Origin: Collybia mongolica
Taxonomy: Eukaryota; Basidiomycota; Agaricomycetes; Agaricales; Clitocybaceae
Direction: 5' to 3'
Assembly (NCBI GenBank): GCA_013420905.1
Contig: JAAXNY010000009.1
Coordinates: forward strand, 2,790,001 to 2,854,000
Length of the DNA stretch: 64,000 nucleotides
Below the pieces are notes generated by a model. It had not been told where the DNA came from. It made no database searches and saw nothing but the letters and a program-made list of their open reading frames with translations. Each line of letters opens with the position of its first letter. The first letter of the stretch is position 1. Below, one piece after another: positions 1-16,928 of the stretch. The translations under genes and the position numbers were made by a program.

Positions 1-4153
<4,153 letters not shown>

Positions 4154-6445
4154 TCTGTGGTTGGTGGGTAGAGTCAAGCCGTCTCTGGTGATAGAATTCG
4201 AGTTAGGTAGTGGGGAATGATATATATACAGAAAAACGCGCGTCGGTCATCAATCGGGGGAAGTAGATCGGGGCCGTGGCAGCTTTATTTTTGTCATCAT
4301 CCGTTACTGCAGGGAATATATAAGTTGGTAGGAATTGCAAGCAAATGCTCACCTCGCTGCCTACATATCAACGTTAGTTCAACTCAGACACGACTCGATC
4401 TCGAAATGCAATTTACTAGCCCAGGCGGCAGAAGAATTCATATACCAACCCGATCCTGGATATTTATGGTCAAGCATGACCAGTGACGTTGTGTAGTTAT
4501 AACATGAAGGAGCTCTGGAATCCATGTGCTTGCAATGAGCGCCTAAAATATTTGACTCGATTGACTGACTCGATTGATGAGGAGCTCAGGCTGTGCCTTG
4601 TCATGGGGGAATGATTGGATCAAAAAGGGTTGTGAGTACGAGTTTGAATTGAGTTTGAAAATATCTTCACAATTCTTTATCAGGAATCCCGGTCCGAACG
4701 GTAATGGCGTCGCCGCGTGATGCGGCATCTACATCCCTATACCCCCTCTATTCTACGAACCTCGAGAGACGTTGTATGAAAAGAACAAGGAGAATTGAGG
4801 ACGACCACATGCTTGGGGTAGTACGTGTCACATTCGCTCAGACAATCTACCACATTTACCTTACGTTGTCTGATGCAGGTTTGCATGCGACATGTCGATC
4901 TACCAACATCTTAAGTTGCGAGCTGAAAGTTGACTGGTCGGCAATGAACGCCGGTTCAAACCAGGCTTTCACCTCTCTCGGGTCTTTCGCCAAGAAATAT
5001 GCGCCTCACGCGAGCCCAACCGCGCAGACATCTTGACGCTGGTGGGCTCAAGTAGCCAGACATCCCAGGTTTTGCATGACCTCAGCGGCATCCTGATGCA
5101 CAAGACTAAGTGGGAGCTCTGCGGATCTTAATAGGAATTGGAAACGGATGTAATACTTTCCTCTTGCATGTGCATCAGTCCGTGTTGTATTCTAAGGGCA
5201 TCCAATATCCAAGCCTACACAATATCTACCCCAAACTTGCGAAGCTCATACCATTCATCCGACACTCCACATAGGTTGCTTCACCACAAGACTTCAACGA
5301 ACGTCCCTATACACCTGAGGGGTACCGCATATCCTTGCGTACCACAAGAAGCGAGAAGACACCATCAATGGGATCTTCTCAGTATTCATTGCAGGAAACA
5401 GGATCTGGTGCAATGAAGTAATAGATACAGGATAAACTGTAATGCGCCGAAAAGCTTGCGTCTGCGCTAAGATATCCAACTTTGACGTGGGCTGGAGATG
5501 ACTCGTGTCGACATGGGGTAACATGAGGGGCCGGGAAAGGTGAATTAGTGCTGATATGTGCAATGGGTTTGATGCATCCTCTATGCCCGTTTTGATATTG
5601 TGTGTAGGAAAGGACGCGAGGAGTATGAAGGAAGGGGTGAGGAAGCGAGGTCCTAATTTGGGATGGTAGTGGCGGGATCGTTGGGATGTGTTTTCTTCAG
5701 TGAATATCTGTTTGGTTCATCGGTCGATGCAGTACTTTCGCTGATACGATCCTCTTCTCCCAGAGACCCAGTTTGACTACATTCTTAAGCTCACGAAATA
5801 GTAGACAGGGGTCATTGGAAGCTTCATACCGAAGCGGGAGATTGGGAGGATTTCAAATCGCACACAATAACCAGTCTACAACTATGAGCTGTGTGGACGC
5901 GGCTGCTGATCGTGGTACAAACTCAATAGCATTTCGGGGAAATCACCACGCTGTGATTGAGAAGCACTATACACTCTGTCGAGGCCATCGCAGACTGGGA
6001 GGTGTACACAGGGGCCGCTGCATCGCTCAGGAATTGGTTTCCGCAACGGGGGTCAAAATCCAACGGCAAATTAGTCGTATTGTATATGCGATCACAATGG
6101 CTCTCCGCTCTTCAGGGGATAAAAGACGTTTCAAGCTCCGAATAAGTCAAGCAGAGTATGTAGGAGCGAATTATTCTGTCGATGTATTCTTGATCCATGT
6201 ACACGTACCAACGCTATGTGCGCGATCTCAATCTACATATGGCTTTGCCCCCCTCATTGTACGTGTCAAGAGAGCGATTCATGATACTGCAGCCCATCAC
6301 CGTGTCCGACAAGGGAGCTCCACCGCCGAAAGTCAAAAATACTGGATAGTCACCGGCTGAAGGTTTAGTAGCCGGATTGCCCCCGAAAAAAACAAATTCT
6401 TCTCCCCAGTGTTGTCCTCCAAACAGACTCCTCATCCTTATAATT
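4154..6445. other. Intergenic, no supported gene
   Basis: About 2.3 kb between the divergent starts of ABCC copy A and SRP receptor beta. Several 60-195 codon open frames occur on both strands, but none continues through plausible splice sites or resembles a known family. The minus strand at 6435-5890 has two overlapping protein-like frames separated by stops, which could be a decayed gene. Both divergent promoters must lie here. Confidence 0.5.
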
Positions 6446-7444
6446 ATGGCCGATCACGACAACACCCATGAAACTTCATCATCCTATGCTGTATTGACTC
6501 CTCAAGTAACAAAACTAGCAGCACTATCGTTGCTTGTTGCTGTCCTCGCTTTGGCTGGTTCGTCATAATCGATCTCCCCCCACTTAGAGCTTGAACTGCA
6601 CTATAGCGCTGGTCATCATCAACAAAAGGAGGGCGAAATCGCGAGGGAATGCAGTCCTTTTAGTAGGAGCGCCCGATAGTGGGAAGACTACAATATTATC
6701 TACCGTCAGAGACGCAGCAAGCCCTGTTTCCATCCCACTGACGAGAATGATAGCTCCTCTATGGACAAGCACTACAAACCCACACTTCTTTACAAACGAA
6801 TGCTTCTCTGGTTACTCTTCCGACCAAGAAGACGATGCGTGTTGTTGATGTCCCCGGCCATCCTAGAGTCAGGGATCAATTCCGGGAACATCTTGACGAC
6901 GCGAAAGCTATCACGTTCGTCGTCGATGCGAGTACGATATCCAGGAATGGACCCGCAGTAGCAGAGTGAGTACCCAAAAATTGAATATTAGCTCCACCTT
7001 AACTAACATTGTCCTTGTAGGCATCTTCACAGTATCCTCCACACAATAACGTCCCTTCCCCCTTCCCAGACGCTCCCATCCTTACTCATCCTTGCTCATA
7101 AATTCGACCTTTTGAGAGCAACGTCGCCTTCAAATTCTGCTTCGAAAGAGCTTGCTATCAACCGAGTGAGGACAATCCTCGAACGCGAGCTGGAAAAGCG
7201 ACGTGTGTCACAGTCGGGTGGGGTTGGCGTTGAAGGGCTTGGTGCGGAGGGAGAGAGAATAGAGATGGGAGGGCTAGAATGCGATGGTGGTGCAGGAGCC
7301 ACCTTCAAGTTTGCTGACTGGGAAGGAGGAGAAGTTGCATTCATTGGATCGTCAGTCTCATTTGAAAAAAGCGCTCAGGATACCGAGAAGGCCGGAGAGG
7401 ATGGCCTCTCATCCTTGCGCGAGTGGCTCGAAGATACAATGTAA
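6446..7444 (+). CDS. SRPRB: Signal recognition particle receptor subunit beta
   Basis: Membrane-anchored small GTPase that tethers SRP receptor alpha to the ER for cotranslational targeting. Exons 6446-6557, 6607-6704, 6754-6965 and 7021-7444 join in phase to give 281 aa. An N-terminal hydrophobic segment (residues about 20-45) is the single ER anchor. The P-loop is GAPDSGKTTI, the G3 motif DVPGHPRVRD, and the G4 position reads HKFD rather than NKxD. The long insert between G4 and G5 (exon 4) is acidic and Gly-rich. Introns are 49, 49 and 55 nt with standard GT-AG ends. The neighbour to the right is an F-box gene on the same strand, 343 bp away. I see no disruption. Confidence 0.93.
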
Positions 7445-7787
7445 GGTCTTGTTATAATACACTTGGATTATTCGGTAGTTGCTTGTTAACAGGCAGATGT
7501 AGCTGAGGTACAATATCCTAGGAGCGACAAAGGTGATCGGATATTGTTTTTGATGAATGAATAATGTACTCCGCAGATATCAGGCGAACAATGACGCATC
7601 CTTTATCATCATGTTGGCAATAACCTCGCCCGGGAAAGGGACAATTTCTTTTTCTTTTGTTCATGCCAATCATGAAACAGACAATGTCACTCCTTACTTT
7701 CACTGGCCATGCTTCCGCACATGGAAGCTATAAATACTCGGGCAACCGGATGTGGACAACATTCCCCTGAACATCACCCTCGAGGCC
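7445..7787. other. Intergenic between SRPRB and the F-box gene
   Basis: The 343-bp spacer carries the 3' end of SRPRB and the promoter of the F-box gene. Apart from the TATA-like box at 7729-7736, I see nothing else in it. Confidence 0.6.
7729..7736 (+). promoter_or_regulatory. TATA-like box
   Basis: TATAAATA sits 52 nt upstream of the inferred start codon (7788) of the F-box gene. The position suits a core promoter if the 5' UTR is short. This is inferred from sequence only. Confidence 0.4.
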
Positions 7788-9482
7788 ATGTCGCCTCCGC
7801 CTTCACCAGTCCTGTCACACAGGTACTTGAGCCACTTGTCGTAAGATCGTGTTTTTCTGTTCCGGATTCCACTGAAAATATATAATTTTAGTTCCTTTCT
7901 GAGAGAACTGAAAGTTAGGAATGCCTTGAATATCGAATCTAACGCCACGGTGGCACCACAGAAATGCTGGGTCAGCATTCTTGACGTCGATTCCCTGCTC
8001 TACATTTTCGAACTAGCGACTGGGGACGACCGACTCCCCATTGCCTTATCCCACGTTTGCAAACAATGGAGAGACATCGTTCTCCATACGCCTACCTTGT
8101 GGACTTCCATCAAAGTTAGGCAGACATTACGCTGCGACAGTCGCCATTTCCTAAAAACACTTCGTCGGGTGGAGCATGCACTGACGATGTCTGGGGGATG
8201 TGCCGTGACAGTTGAGCTTTACATAAAGACTTCCTGTTCATGTGCGCCTACGCAACGAAACGACCATCTATCCCAAGACGGATCTCGTCACTTTTCGTCC
8301 TGCACGTGGCACCTATCCATGCTCCTCGTCACGTATTCTGCTCGCATCAAGAAGCTATGCATCTTAGCCAACGAGCCGTCTATTTCTGATATTCAGAAAA
8401 TTCTCCCAGGGGTCCCCATGCCCTTGTTGACCCATTGTTGCGTCACTTCGGAGGGCCCGAATTCACCAAGCTTAAGGGATCCAGACGTCAAGGCTCCAGC
8501 CTTTCTCGTGTGTTCCAAAGGCGAAGGGTCGGGGGATGCGGGGTTCAATAACCTTTATCCTAAGCTGAACAATTTGCAAATAAATTCGACTCCCCTCGTG
8601 TGGGCACAGTTTTTCCCGCGAAACTTGCAAACCCTGTCCTTAGCCCGCCTTTCCGACAAAGTGAGATTATCCGCATTCGATCTGCGACAAGTCCTCCTAG
8701 CCAATGAACATTCCTTACGGGATCTGAGACTCCCCGGCGGGGCCCCACTGGACCCGACGGCGCCGTACGTGATGCCGAACATGCGATCCCTCTCGCTGGC
8801 GTATGAGACGCCTAAAGAGCTTATTCCGTTCCTTCAGTCGATGAAGGTCCCGAACCTCGAAGAATTTAGCCTCAAAGACCTCACGAGGGCGGGGCGTTGC
8901 ATTCGAACTCTTTATTACGGTGTATACGACGCCTCGATAGAATTGCTGGTGGCTGCGCTCATCGATAATCTTCCCCTCCACAACTTGACCGGCCTCCATC
9001 TCGGATGGGTGCGCTTCTTGCCTTACCGCCGGCACCTTAACAGACATGCCCACGAATGGATTCCCAATGTACACAATCTCCCCATTCCTGCGTTCCTATT
9101 CCGATTTATGTCATCGATGACATCCTTGGAAAGCCTCTCAATGAGCGATCCCGACTATCCTTCCCTTTTTAGCCTGAACTACCACCCTCGTTCGACTAAT
9201 GTAATAGGAATGAGCGCTATCACCTCCACCCCCGTTCCGATGCTTTCTTCATTGACGCTCGAAGCTTTCAACCTTCGCCTTGTCCAGAAATTCATTGCCC
9301 GCCGTCTTGTGACGGTAGAAGACCCCAGAATCCCTCTCGCTGAACTCTGCCTGAAGATGCCTCGGAACTGGCAGTCTAAGCTACGGTTCAACATGTCGTT
9401 GGTTGCGGAAAACCTCATTGTGGTTGATGTTCAATTTACGGATCGGGGAGAAGAATCTATTCTTATGGAACCTTACGAGTAA
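7788..9482 (+). CDS. F-box/leucine-rich repeat protein, copy A
   Basis: Probable substrate-recognition subunit of an SCF ubiquitin ligase; the target is unknown. The long open frame has no ATG before the F-box. A 51-nt GT-AG intron (7841-7891) joins it to a short first exon starting at ATG 7788, giving 547 aa (MSPPPSPVLS...). The F-box lies at about residues 45-85, with the motif VCKQWRDIVLHTPTLWTSI. The rest is a divergent series of leucine-rich segments, including the landmark LPGVPMPLLTH. It is collinear with the F-box protein at 33582-35267, sharing the PMPLLT block, a WVRFLP/HIRFLP block and the C-terminal VP-L-SL-L-AFN block, but the two are strongly diverged. It converges on the MFS pseudogene downstream. 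Confidence 0.82.
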
Positions 9483-9659
9483 ATTCATTTCTAGCCCACG
9501 ACTGGCCTCAGTCCCTTTTATATCCTATTTGAACCATTTGCAGTGACTTCTATCAGCCTTTGATTTCATTGTGCACTTACCATTCACCTCATATTTATGG
9601 AGTTGTACTACTTGCTTCATCTTTGTACCATGATTGAGACCCGAGGAATCCGACTAATT

Positions 9660-11463
9660 TCAAACCGTAGAGTATTGTCCATCGCACACTTGCCACTCCC
9701 CAACAGGCATCACACTATTCACGTCTTCTCCTTCATCCTCACCTACCACCGCATCTCCACCCACACTCACATGCACCAATAGTCCTGATGCAAGCCCCAC
9801 CAACCCACATGACGCTAAAAAGATCGCACGCGGAAATGTCCCAGCCGTCTTCATATACACGAACCTGTAACCTGTGGGGCCCAAGATCTCTGTGCACGAC
9901 GCCTGCACTACTCCCAGCCCGCCTAACAGTCGCCCGTTCTCCCCGTGACCTCGTCCTCTAAGAAAAATTCCGACTGCGACAGTCTGCACCGCGGGTCCGA
10001 ACCCGGCATCTATCGCGTCGAAGAGCGACGCAATCACGAAAACATGCGGTGTCGGAGCGGGTGCCATGAGTATGTACGCAGTGAGCTCAACGAACAGCGA
10101 GGCCTGCGCAAGTCTTAACTCGAACATGAAGGGGGCAGGATGCGGGTGGGAGAGGAGAGGAGAGGTCGAATTTCGGTAGTGTACTAGACGACGTTAACTG
10201 TGACCATTGCGGGGCCAGGGAAGGGGCAGGGTTGAAGAGTCTAATCATAACTAGACCGTCAGTATTTAAGTATCAACGTATCGATGGAATACGTGAGAGG
10301 GTACCGGGAAGGATGACAATCAAGAACGACGCACGCGCGGCGCCAACAAGGCTCAACCAGTAGCCATTCTAGGCGGCTTTATCGGCACGAGGGAACCAGA
10401 TAAGGGTTTTGGCACTCACAGTCTCGGAGGACCATCCAAAAGTCGCTGAAGTATACTGGAACTTGACATTGAAATGTCTCTTAACAGGGAGGTCACAATT
10501 CAAAAAAGGTGGGCAACGGCTCAGATAGGTATCTCACCGTAACGGATATGGCGAGGCCGTAGCTCATGGCAATAAGCAGGTCCCAGTTGCGCCTAACCTT
10601 GAAGGGGCCTCTGGTTAACGTGGGGGCCGGCCGAAAAATGGACAAGGGGCTGAGAAACGTCAAAGCGCGCCTCCGTAGAGAACCGGAGGTCTTCTTAGTA
10701 GCATACTTGGCACGGGAGAGGCGACGGTCAGCGGGAGGACGGGATTCCGGTATGACGAATATGCAGAGGGCGAATAAAGGTGGGCGATGCCATCGACGTA
10801 AAATACCGACAGTGTGTGGCCGGTGGCGCGGATGAGGAGGGATCCGAGGGTGAGCCCAAGAGACATTGAGTGCAGCCGTAACAGCAACTATCCCACCAAG
10901 GCTGCTCTCGATGACCGGTCCAACGGCAAGGGACCAGTACCCACCGGGGAGATGTCGCCAGAAGAGAGAGGTGAGGATAAAGTTGAGGTCGGTGAGAAAG
11001 AGCCCTGCAATAGTGATGCTCATGACGTGCGTGCGGCCATAGCGGTCTGAGAACGCGCCCCAACATCCTATGGTGATATACGCGAGGACGCCGGCGCAGG
11101 TTGTGATTACTACACGATAAACCTTGAGTCTAGGGATGGGATAACTGGATTGGACTGTACCTGCAGAGAGCTTGGCGACCTCAGCCTGTATAGCCGGGTC
11201 TGAGGCACAGCGGTTGGTCGCAGCGACAGAGAATAGAGAATGTCCCTTAAAGATATCTGGGTTGTGAGTGGCGCATACGAGTTGGGTGTAAACCTCAATG
11301 CGAGGTGCGAAGGTAGCTGAAACAACACTCGTTACATATGGGAGGAGCATGGCCACACTGAGGAAGGATTTTTGTACCACGGTCGAACGTCGTCACCGTG
11401 TCCTCTGTAGTCGTCATCCCCACCACCGGGTATGGTGGAAGAGGTGGAGGAGCTGCGGGACAT
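9660..11463 (-). pseudogene. Broken MFS general-substrate transporter, copy A
   Basis: Decayed paralogue of the intact MFS transporter at 31007-33011. It can be followed from an ATG at 11463 to a stop near 9660, with matching exon order. Recognisable blocks include TFAPRIEVYTQLVCATHNPD, the loop 2-3 motif GCWGAFSDRYGR, the small exon KFQYTSATFGWSSET and MKTAGTFPRAIFLA. Breaks relative to the intact copy are: a one-base shift near 11355; loss of about 90 bases near 10862, removing part of two membrane helices; a two-base deletion near 10775; and another shift near 10140. Splice sites are partly preserved. A severely altered but expressed protein cannot be excluded, but loss of function is much more likely. 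It is convergent with F-box copy A. Confidence 0.8.
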
Positions 11464-13712
11464 GATGGGGTGTGAGCGCCCCCGTGGAACATGTCAGGGG
11501 CCGACGCTAAGTACTGTGGATTTTCTATTGTGTAATGGAGAAACCAAGAGGATATGGGCTCGTTGTGGCATTACGCCACCCAAGTTTTCTTATCTGATCC
11601 TTATCTTCTTATCGTCGTCGCTGTTAACGCCCTCCTATGTGTGGGGACCACGTCGTAACGGGAATCCCACCGCCACCCTAAGTTCCGACCATAACATATA
11701 CCCTCTAGAAAACCTTAAATGTAAATCGGCTGTTCTGAAGCCTCGAGGCGCCTGGCTTGAGCCGGAGGACCAGTCAGGGTTTCAGAGAACGCACCCACTG
11801 AGGCAGGTAGGGTTTAACTTATCGATATCAATGTTGCACATACGCCTTGAACGCACATGTTCTCCTAAAGGTTTGGTCCAGGTGGAGGAAGCCATGCACG
11901 GAAATCGTGGAAAGATCGAATCTCGATGTCCAGTCCCAATCTGGTCCTTGAAACTTGACAGACCACACGGATCTGGTTCGTCGATAGCGCTCTACTTCAA
12001 AAACCTATAACTTTCGTTCCTATTATTGCCTAGGCAAGCGATCATCAGTCTACAAGCAGGAAAGGAAGGGGCAAATGAGTCTTTACGTTACTCAGAAAGG
12101 ACATCAAAATTATACTCTCACGTTCTTGGTCGCTAGTCTGATCTCCACCCATGACAGTTCTAACCACCGACCAGACTCCGCGTCTGCAGCAAGACTCTGC
12201 CATGCATCATTTTTCTCCATTCATATTAGGAGGCTAACTACAGGGAGATTTGTTTCCAAAGCCACAAGGCCTAGGACTCAATTCAACAACCGTGTACTAT
12301 TGGGGTATCATTTCTGAGAACTTACCTTCTATGAGCGTCACTGGTGAGAATTCATCCCTACTTACAGCAGTTGGCTCGGCAGCTTTATGAAGGCATGGTT
12401 ATAGGGAGTCTCGGGGCCCGACTGCTGACTCATGGCACTCCAGGCTTTCCAGTTAGGCTTTCCTTCTCAGGGAAACTTTAACAAATAGCAAGAAACTCAA
12501 CCTCAGCGAGCGATGGCCGGACCAACAATTTCCTAAGCATCAGCCACAAATCCACTCCTCCCCCGTGGATCCTGGCCCTACCAGGTATCTTTCGTTCCGT
12601 CTTACACCATAGACAATGTACCATTACTGGTGTGTACGAGCGGGACCATACATCTGGATCTGAGAAAACTCGCCCTGACAACATTTGGAGCATGCCACTT
12701 GTCAAAATTCGGTTATATGTTCTTCTCATTAACCAGCGCCCGAATTGTCTGACAACATCTCGGAACACGATGTGATGTGAAGGGTTGGTGGTGGTGGCAA
12801 CTTGGCGTTGATGATTTTGATATGGAAGTATGCATGGGCGCTCCGTGATTTCAATTCCTTCGAGAAAACATACGAGGACGTGGAGTATCGGCCAACATAC
12901 ATGAGATCTCCTGTACCCAAGGCTTGCGCGCGCTGCCCAACTAGTGTGGTTCTGACACGGTCATTTCTGTAGCTCTGGTGCCTCCGTAAAAGATCGTACC
13001 TTCACCAGGCAACTTTCCTACCGGGTAGTTCGGCACTTGGTTCTCTCTTGCTCTGCCAAATTCACTCTATGTTTACTGGTGACAACCCAAGCCGCCGTGA
13101 ACACGGACAAAAGTTCAAGCATACAGAAGCCTTGCCACATCCACTGGCTGGAAGGAGAAATTCGACAGTAACAGGTGGGTCAAATTAGTTCAAGACTATT
13201 TTTAGTTTTTAAAGTTAATCCTACTTTTTGAGGATGTATATTAAGATCTACAATCAATCGACAATTGATACTCATCGAGGAATGTGCAGTGAAACGTAAC
13301 GACAAAAAACGGATGGTAAACAAGTATTTCCAGGTGGGTTGAGAATATTAGGAGGTATGAACGTTTCCGGCCACCCGAAACCCTCCCTCTGACAGAAAAG
13401 TATAAATGTTTGAGCACTTTGTCACTAAAATTTTGAGGTTTAACCTAAATTTATCTAGGTACCCCGAAAACAACGGGAGATTGTGAGTTCTCATGACCCG
13501 TCATGAGGCTTGTTGCACGACATGTCAATCTCACCATGGATCTCCTCCAACGACAATGATACACGCCGGCGGGAGAGATTATTGTCAATCATCTTAATTT
13601 CTCTTCAAGTTTCTGGCGCGACTCAAAATTCCAATTTCCTCATCTTCAGTGCCCCCAAGTTTTCCCTCTAGCCCTTGGTCTCGTCCCCACATTCTTTTTG
13701 TCTTTATCCACA
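11464..13712. other. Intergenic, no supported gene
   Basis: About 2.2 kb upstream of the MFS pseudogene and of the membrane-protein gene. Minus-strand frames at 12478-12768 and 12729-12920 look mildly protein-like but do not join by convincing splicing and match nothing I know. The last 60 bases before 13713 are pyrimidine-rich, as is usual upstream of basidiomycete start codons. Confidence 0.5.
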
Positions 13713-15896
13713 ATGGCTATAGTCATCGCGAAGCTCACGGTCGCCGAGGCTGCCACCATAATTAATGCTATCATCACTTTCCTCCAATACTCACTTGGCC
13801 TCGCACTAGTCGCCCTCCTTCTCTACTTTCTCCCGCCCTATAACTCTGCCAATAGTTGGAGTGTTGCCGCGAGGCAGGTCCATACCTCCCTTTGGTCAAC
13901 CATCCTCCGTCGCACTCGCACCCACGCCAGCGCTCGCGTCAACTTCTTCTCCACATTATCCTTCATCAGCGCCCTGCTCGTCATTGTTTGCGGAGTCGTT
14001 GTTCCTCTCGGCCTCAAACAAGGCCCCTCCATCCATACCCATTTTCGTCCCACAAATACATCTTTTATCAAAGACGCCTCGCCGATTGGCCTTGCGACCT
14101 CCCCACGCGAGGACTTTAAGTTTGGCCGCATTTGTGGAGGAATGTCCCAAATGCTTTGCCCTGGCAACACCCCCGAGACCATAAATAGGACGGAAATCCC
14201 ACCTTCCGTCCTTGAAACGTTTTCAAGCACCCCTCACGGTCCATTTAATATGCAATTTCGGCGATATTTTATTAGAAACTCTGGATACAACTCTTCAATG
14301 GCAAACACCCAGGTTGGCGTAGTGCAGTCCATGATCCTCCAAGGAGGGATCTTCGCTGTTGATGGGTTGATTGTTGATATGTCCGAAACTCCTGGCATCG
14401 GTTTTTCGAACCACACTATCCCTTCGTTCGAAGACGGTGCTACATGGTCTCAGGAGATGTTTTGGCTGGAACCCGTCACAACTTGTGTCAATACCAATTT
14501 GACCATTGACTACATCCTTACAGACGAATACGCCGTTAAAAGCTTCAACCTCACCGACTGCGGAGGTTTTGTGAACCTCACGACAGAGTATCCGCAAATG
14601 TCTTTGAATGGGCAGAATATCAGTCTTTACGAACATGCGTATAAAGGGGCTGTTCTCGGCAACTTTTTCACAATGATGGGGTTTAACAATATGACTCGAA
14701 ACGAGAGTTATATTGGAAAATCATATCTCTTGAACCAAACCACGACCTCTTACACACCAGGGGAGATGTCCGTTGGGGATTTATCATTCCTTCAGAATAC
14801 GACTTTGAAGATGGGCAATTTGGATATATCATGCAGGGGGTTCGGAGGTGCTGACAATGCAAATATATCCAACGTTGGAGTTCAATGTGGGGGGTTCGCG
14901 GGACCGGCTCGACGAACAGACGGTGGGGATGATAGGCTTCCATCCATGAATTCAACGTGGTCACAACCTATTCACATTTGCGCAAGCGCGACTCGCGCAA
15001 GCATCCAAACCGTGACCTTCACCATTAATTCCACGAATGAGCTTAAGAACCTCCAGATCACACGAAAATCAGGCAACACGTCCGTTTTATGGGCGGTTGA
15101 GAAAACCGACTTGCAGGTCAAAGACGTAGATCTTTTGTGGGGACACGTGGCAGACAAATATGAGTCGGATCCTTCGTTGTGGACTGTTCGCAGTAATGCA
15201 TTATATGTGCCTGCAGGGGGTTCGGATTTTTGGGGAGTTGCGGGCGCTGGAATGCCATCCACTGTTCCGGCGGTCGCTTGGGCGAAGGTATACGGTCCCA
15301 CCTCGCTGGATGACGTCAAATATAGCGGCAAGGGCAATTATGCGCTATTGAACAAATGGCAATCTCTCCTTGCTAAAGACCCGGAAAGTGGAAACGCCCA
15401 AATTCGTAATCTGATTTGGACCGACATGGCCGCTAACAGCCTTGTCGGGACGGAGACCCATCCCACCCTTCTCGCCGCAAGTCTTGAGCCTTCAGTGACT
15501 TACGACCTCATATATGCGATACCGCTACTGTTGCTCTTTATTATCTGGGTGCCATCGTTTCTAGCGTCGACCTTCCTCCTTCTCTTCGGTTTGCTCAAAA
15601 TTACCCGTATTCGCGATTTTCTTGACCACACAGCGGTCGGAAGGCTGGCCTTGGGGGATTCTGCTCTAGCTCCGGCTGAAACACACAAAGGTACATTTTC
15701 GTTACTTTTACTTCGAAATAATTGAAATTTAATGTTCCCCTCGACAGTTTCCGAGCCGGTTCACCTTAGTGAGGAAGACTGGCGGAAAACAGTGGGGAAT
15801 ACCCCTGTTTCTTTCCGTCAAATCATTGGTGTGCAGCGAACAGGAAGCGAGATATTATACGATAAAGTACCGAGGTCCCCTGCGGCTTCTTACTAG
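13713..15896 (+). CDS. Uncharacterised glycosylated membrane protein
   Basis: Exons 13713-15690 and 15748-15896 join in phase to give 708 aa. I do not recognise a named domain. Two hydrophobic segments lie near the N-terminus (about residues 15-45 and 75-100) and one near the C-terminus (about 595-630). The roughly 490-residue stretch between them is Asn/Thr/Ser-rich, with many N-x-S/T sequons and several cysteines, which suggests a large extracellular or lumenal domain. The short cytosolic tail (exon 2) ends in a basic/aromatic stretch. The upstream frame extends to a TTG at 13698, but the ATG at 13713 is preferred. Proteins of this layout are common and unnamed in Agaricomycetes; a role at the cell surface is inference. 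Confidence 0.8.
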
Positions 15897-16224
15897 TGGG
15901 TCTACCAGATCTATGCTCGTCTACTATTCTCCTTTACTATGACGATACTTTTGCACCTTTAACGACGACTGGCTTGATGATTTTTCTTCCCACTTTCTAT
16001 CCCGTAGTATCCATAGTCTTTTGCACTTGTAATCAACACTTCTGTCGGAACAATTAATTTGCTACACCTTTGGTGTTCATTGTACTCAAACCCAACACCC
16101 TGTGCTAATTAAGGGTTTTGGTGTTATTGTCCCCTGAAATTTTTACGAAGCCCGGCGCTAAATCTGCTCGATCGTATATAGACGCCAAAAATGATCGATT
16201 GGTTATCTTATCTCTCTCTCGACC
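15897..16224. other. Intergenic between the membrane protein and GMF
   Basis: The 328-bp same-strand spacer is AT-rich, with no ORF or repeat of note. Confidence 0.6.
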
Positions 16225-16793
16225 ATGGTACGTCCTACACCTTCCTCCTCAACGTCGCTAACGTTCCACACAGTCGCAGACCGTCGACATTCCACAGTCC
16301 ATCAAGGATTCTCTGCGCAAGTTCCGTTTCCGGCGCAACACGGGCAACGCCGCCCTCATCATCAAGATCAACAAAGCCGAGCTCGTCCTCGAGCAGGTGG
16401 AGCTCCTCGACAACATCTCCATCGAGGAACTTGCCGAAGGTCCGTATCCCTGACTCCTATTCCCTTGCTCTACTGACCCTGTCTGTCGCTGCCAGAGCTT
16501 CCTGAGAACTCACCCCGCTACGTTGTGCTCTCTTATGAGCTTAACCACGCGGACGGGCGCAAGTCCTCCCCGCTCGTCCTCATCAACTGGGCTCCCACCA
16601 CCAGCGAGATCGGCCTCCTCACCCTCCACGCCAGCGCCCTCCTTAACTTCCAAAGCACCGTACGTTTTGTCTACCCCACTCCTACGTTCCACCCTTACTG
16701 CTTCACCAGGCCGACGTCAGCAAGGTCATTGAGATCCGGGACGGCCCCGAGGGCCTCACGAAGGAAGTGGTCGACGCCAAGCTCCTACACTAG
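16225..16793 (+). CDS. GMF1: Glia maturation factor (ADF-homology; Arp2/3 debranching)
   Basis: Actin regulator with a single ADF-homology fold. GMF binds the Arp2/3 complex and promotes debranching of actin networks rather than binding actin strongly. Exons 16225-16227, 16274-16439, 16496-16659 and 16710-16793 give 138 aa, the usual family length. Landmarks are SLRKFRFRRNTGNAALI, LPENSPRYVVLSYELNHADG and the C-terminal VIEIRD. The first exon holds only the ATG, followed by a 46-nt intron, so a simple ORF search misses the start. It is convergent with PIG-M, with 135 bp between stops. Confidence 0.93.
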
Positions 16794-16928
16794 CACTTGT
16801 ACCAGTCTGCAGGGGCGCCTCACGTATACTTCATATCACGAACCAAACCACGATGTATCCCTTCCATTACATAGTAAATAACATACACACGAGTTTCGCC
16901 TATGTACCGTTTCGATAGAACGCCGGCC

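Noticed and set aside
4951..4960. GGTTCAAACC resembling a tRNA B box
   Set aside because: The flanking bases do not pair into a T-stem and no A box lies upstream at a suitable distance.
10493..11380. 295-aa MFS ORF read as an intact shorter transporter
   Set aside because: Comparison with copy B shows it reads through a deletion and frameshifted segment (around 10780-10860), so the central helices are lost or scrambled.
11432..12010. 192-aa plus-strand ORF near the MFS pseudogene start
   Set aside because: It overlaps the 5' end of the minus-strand pseudogene, has no coding composition bias of its own and no recognisable motif.
13838..15337. Minus-strand ORFs opposite the 708-aa membrane protein
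   Set aside because: They overlap a single long spliced plus-strand gene and lack any domain or splice continuity.
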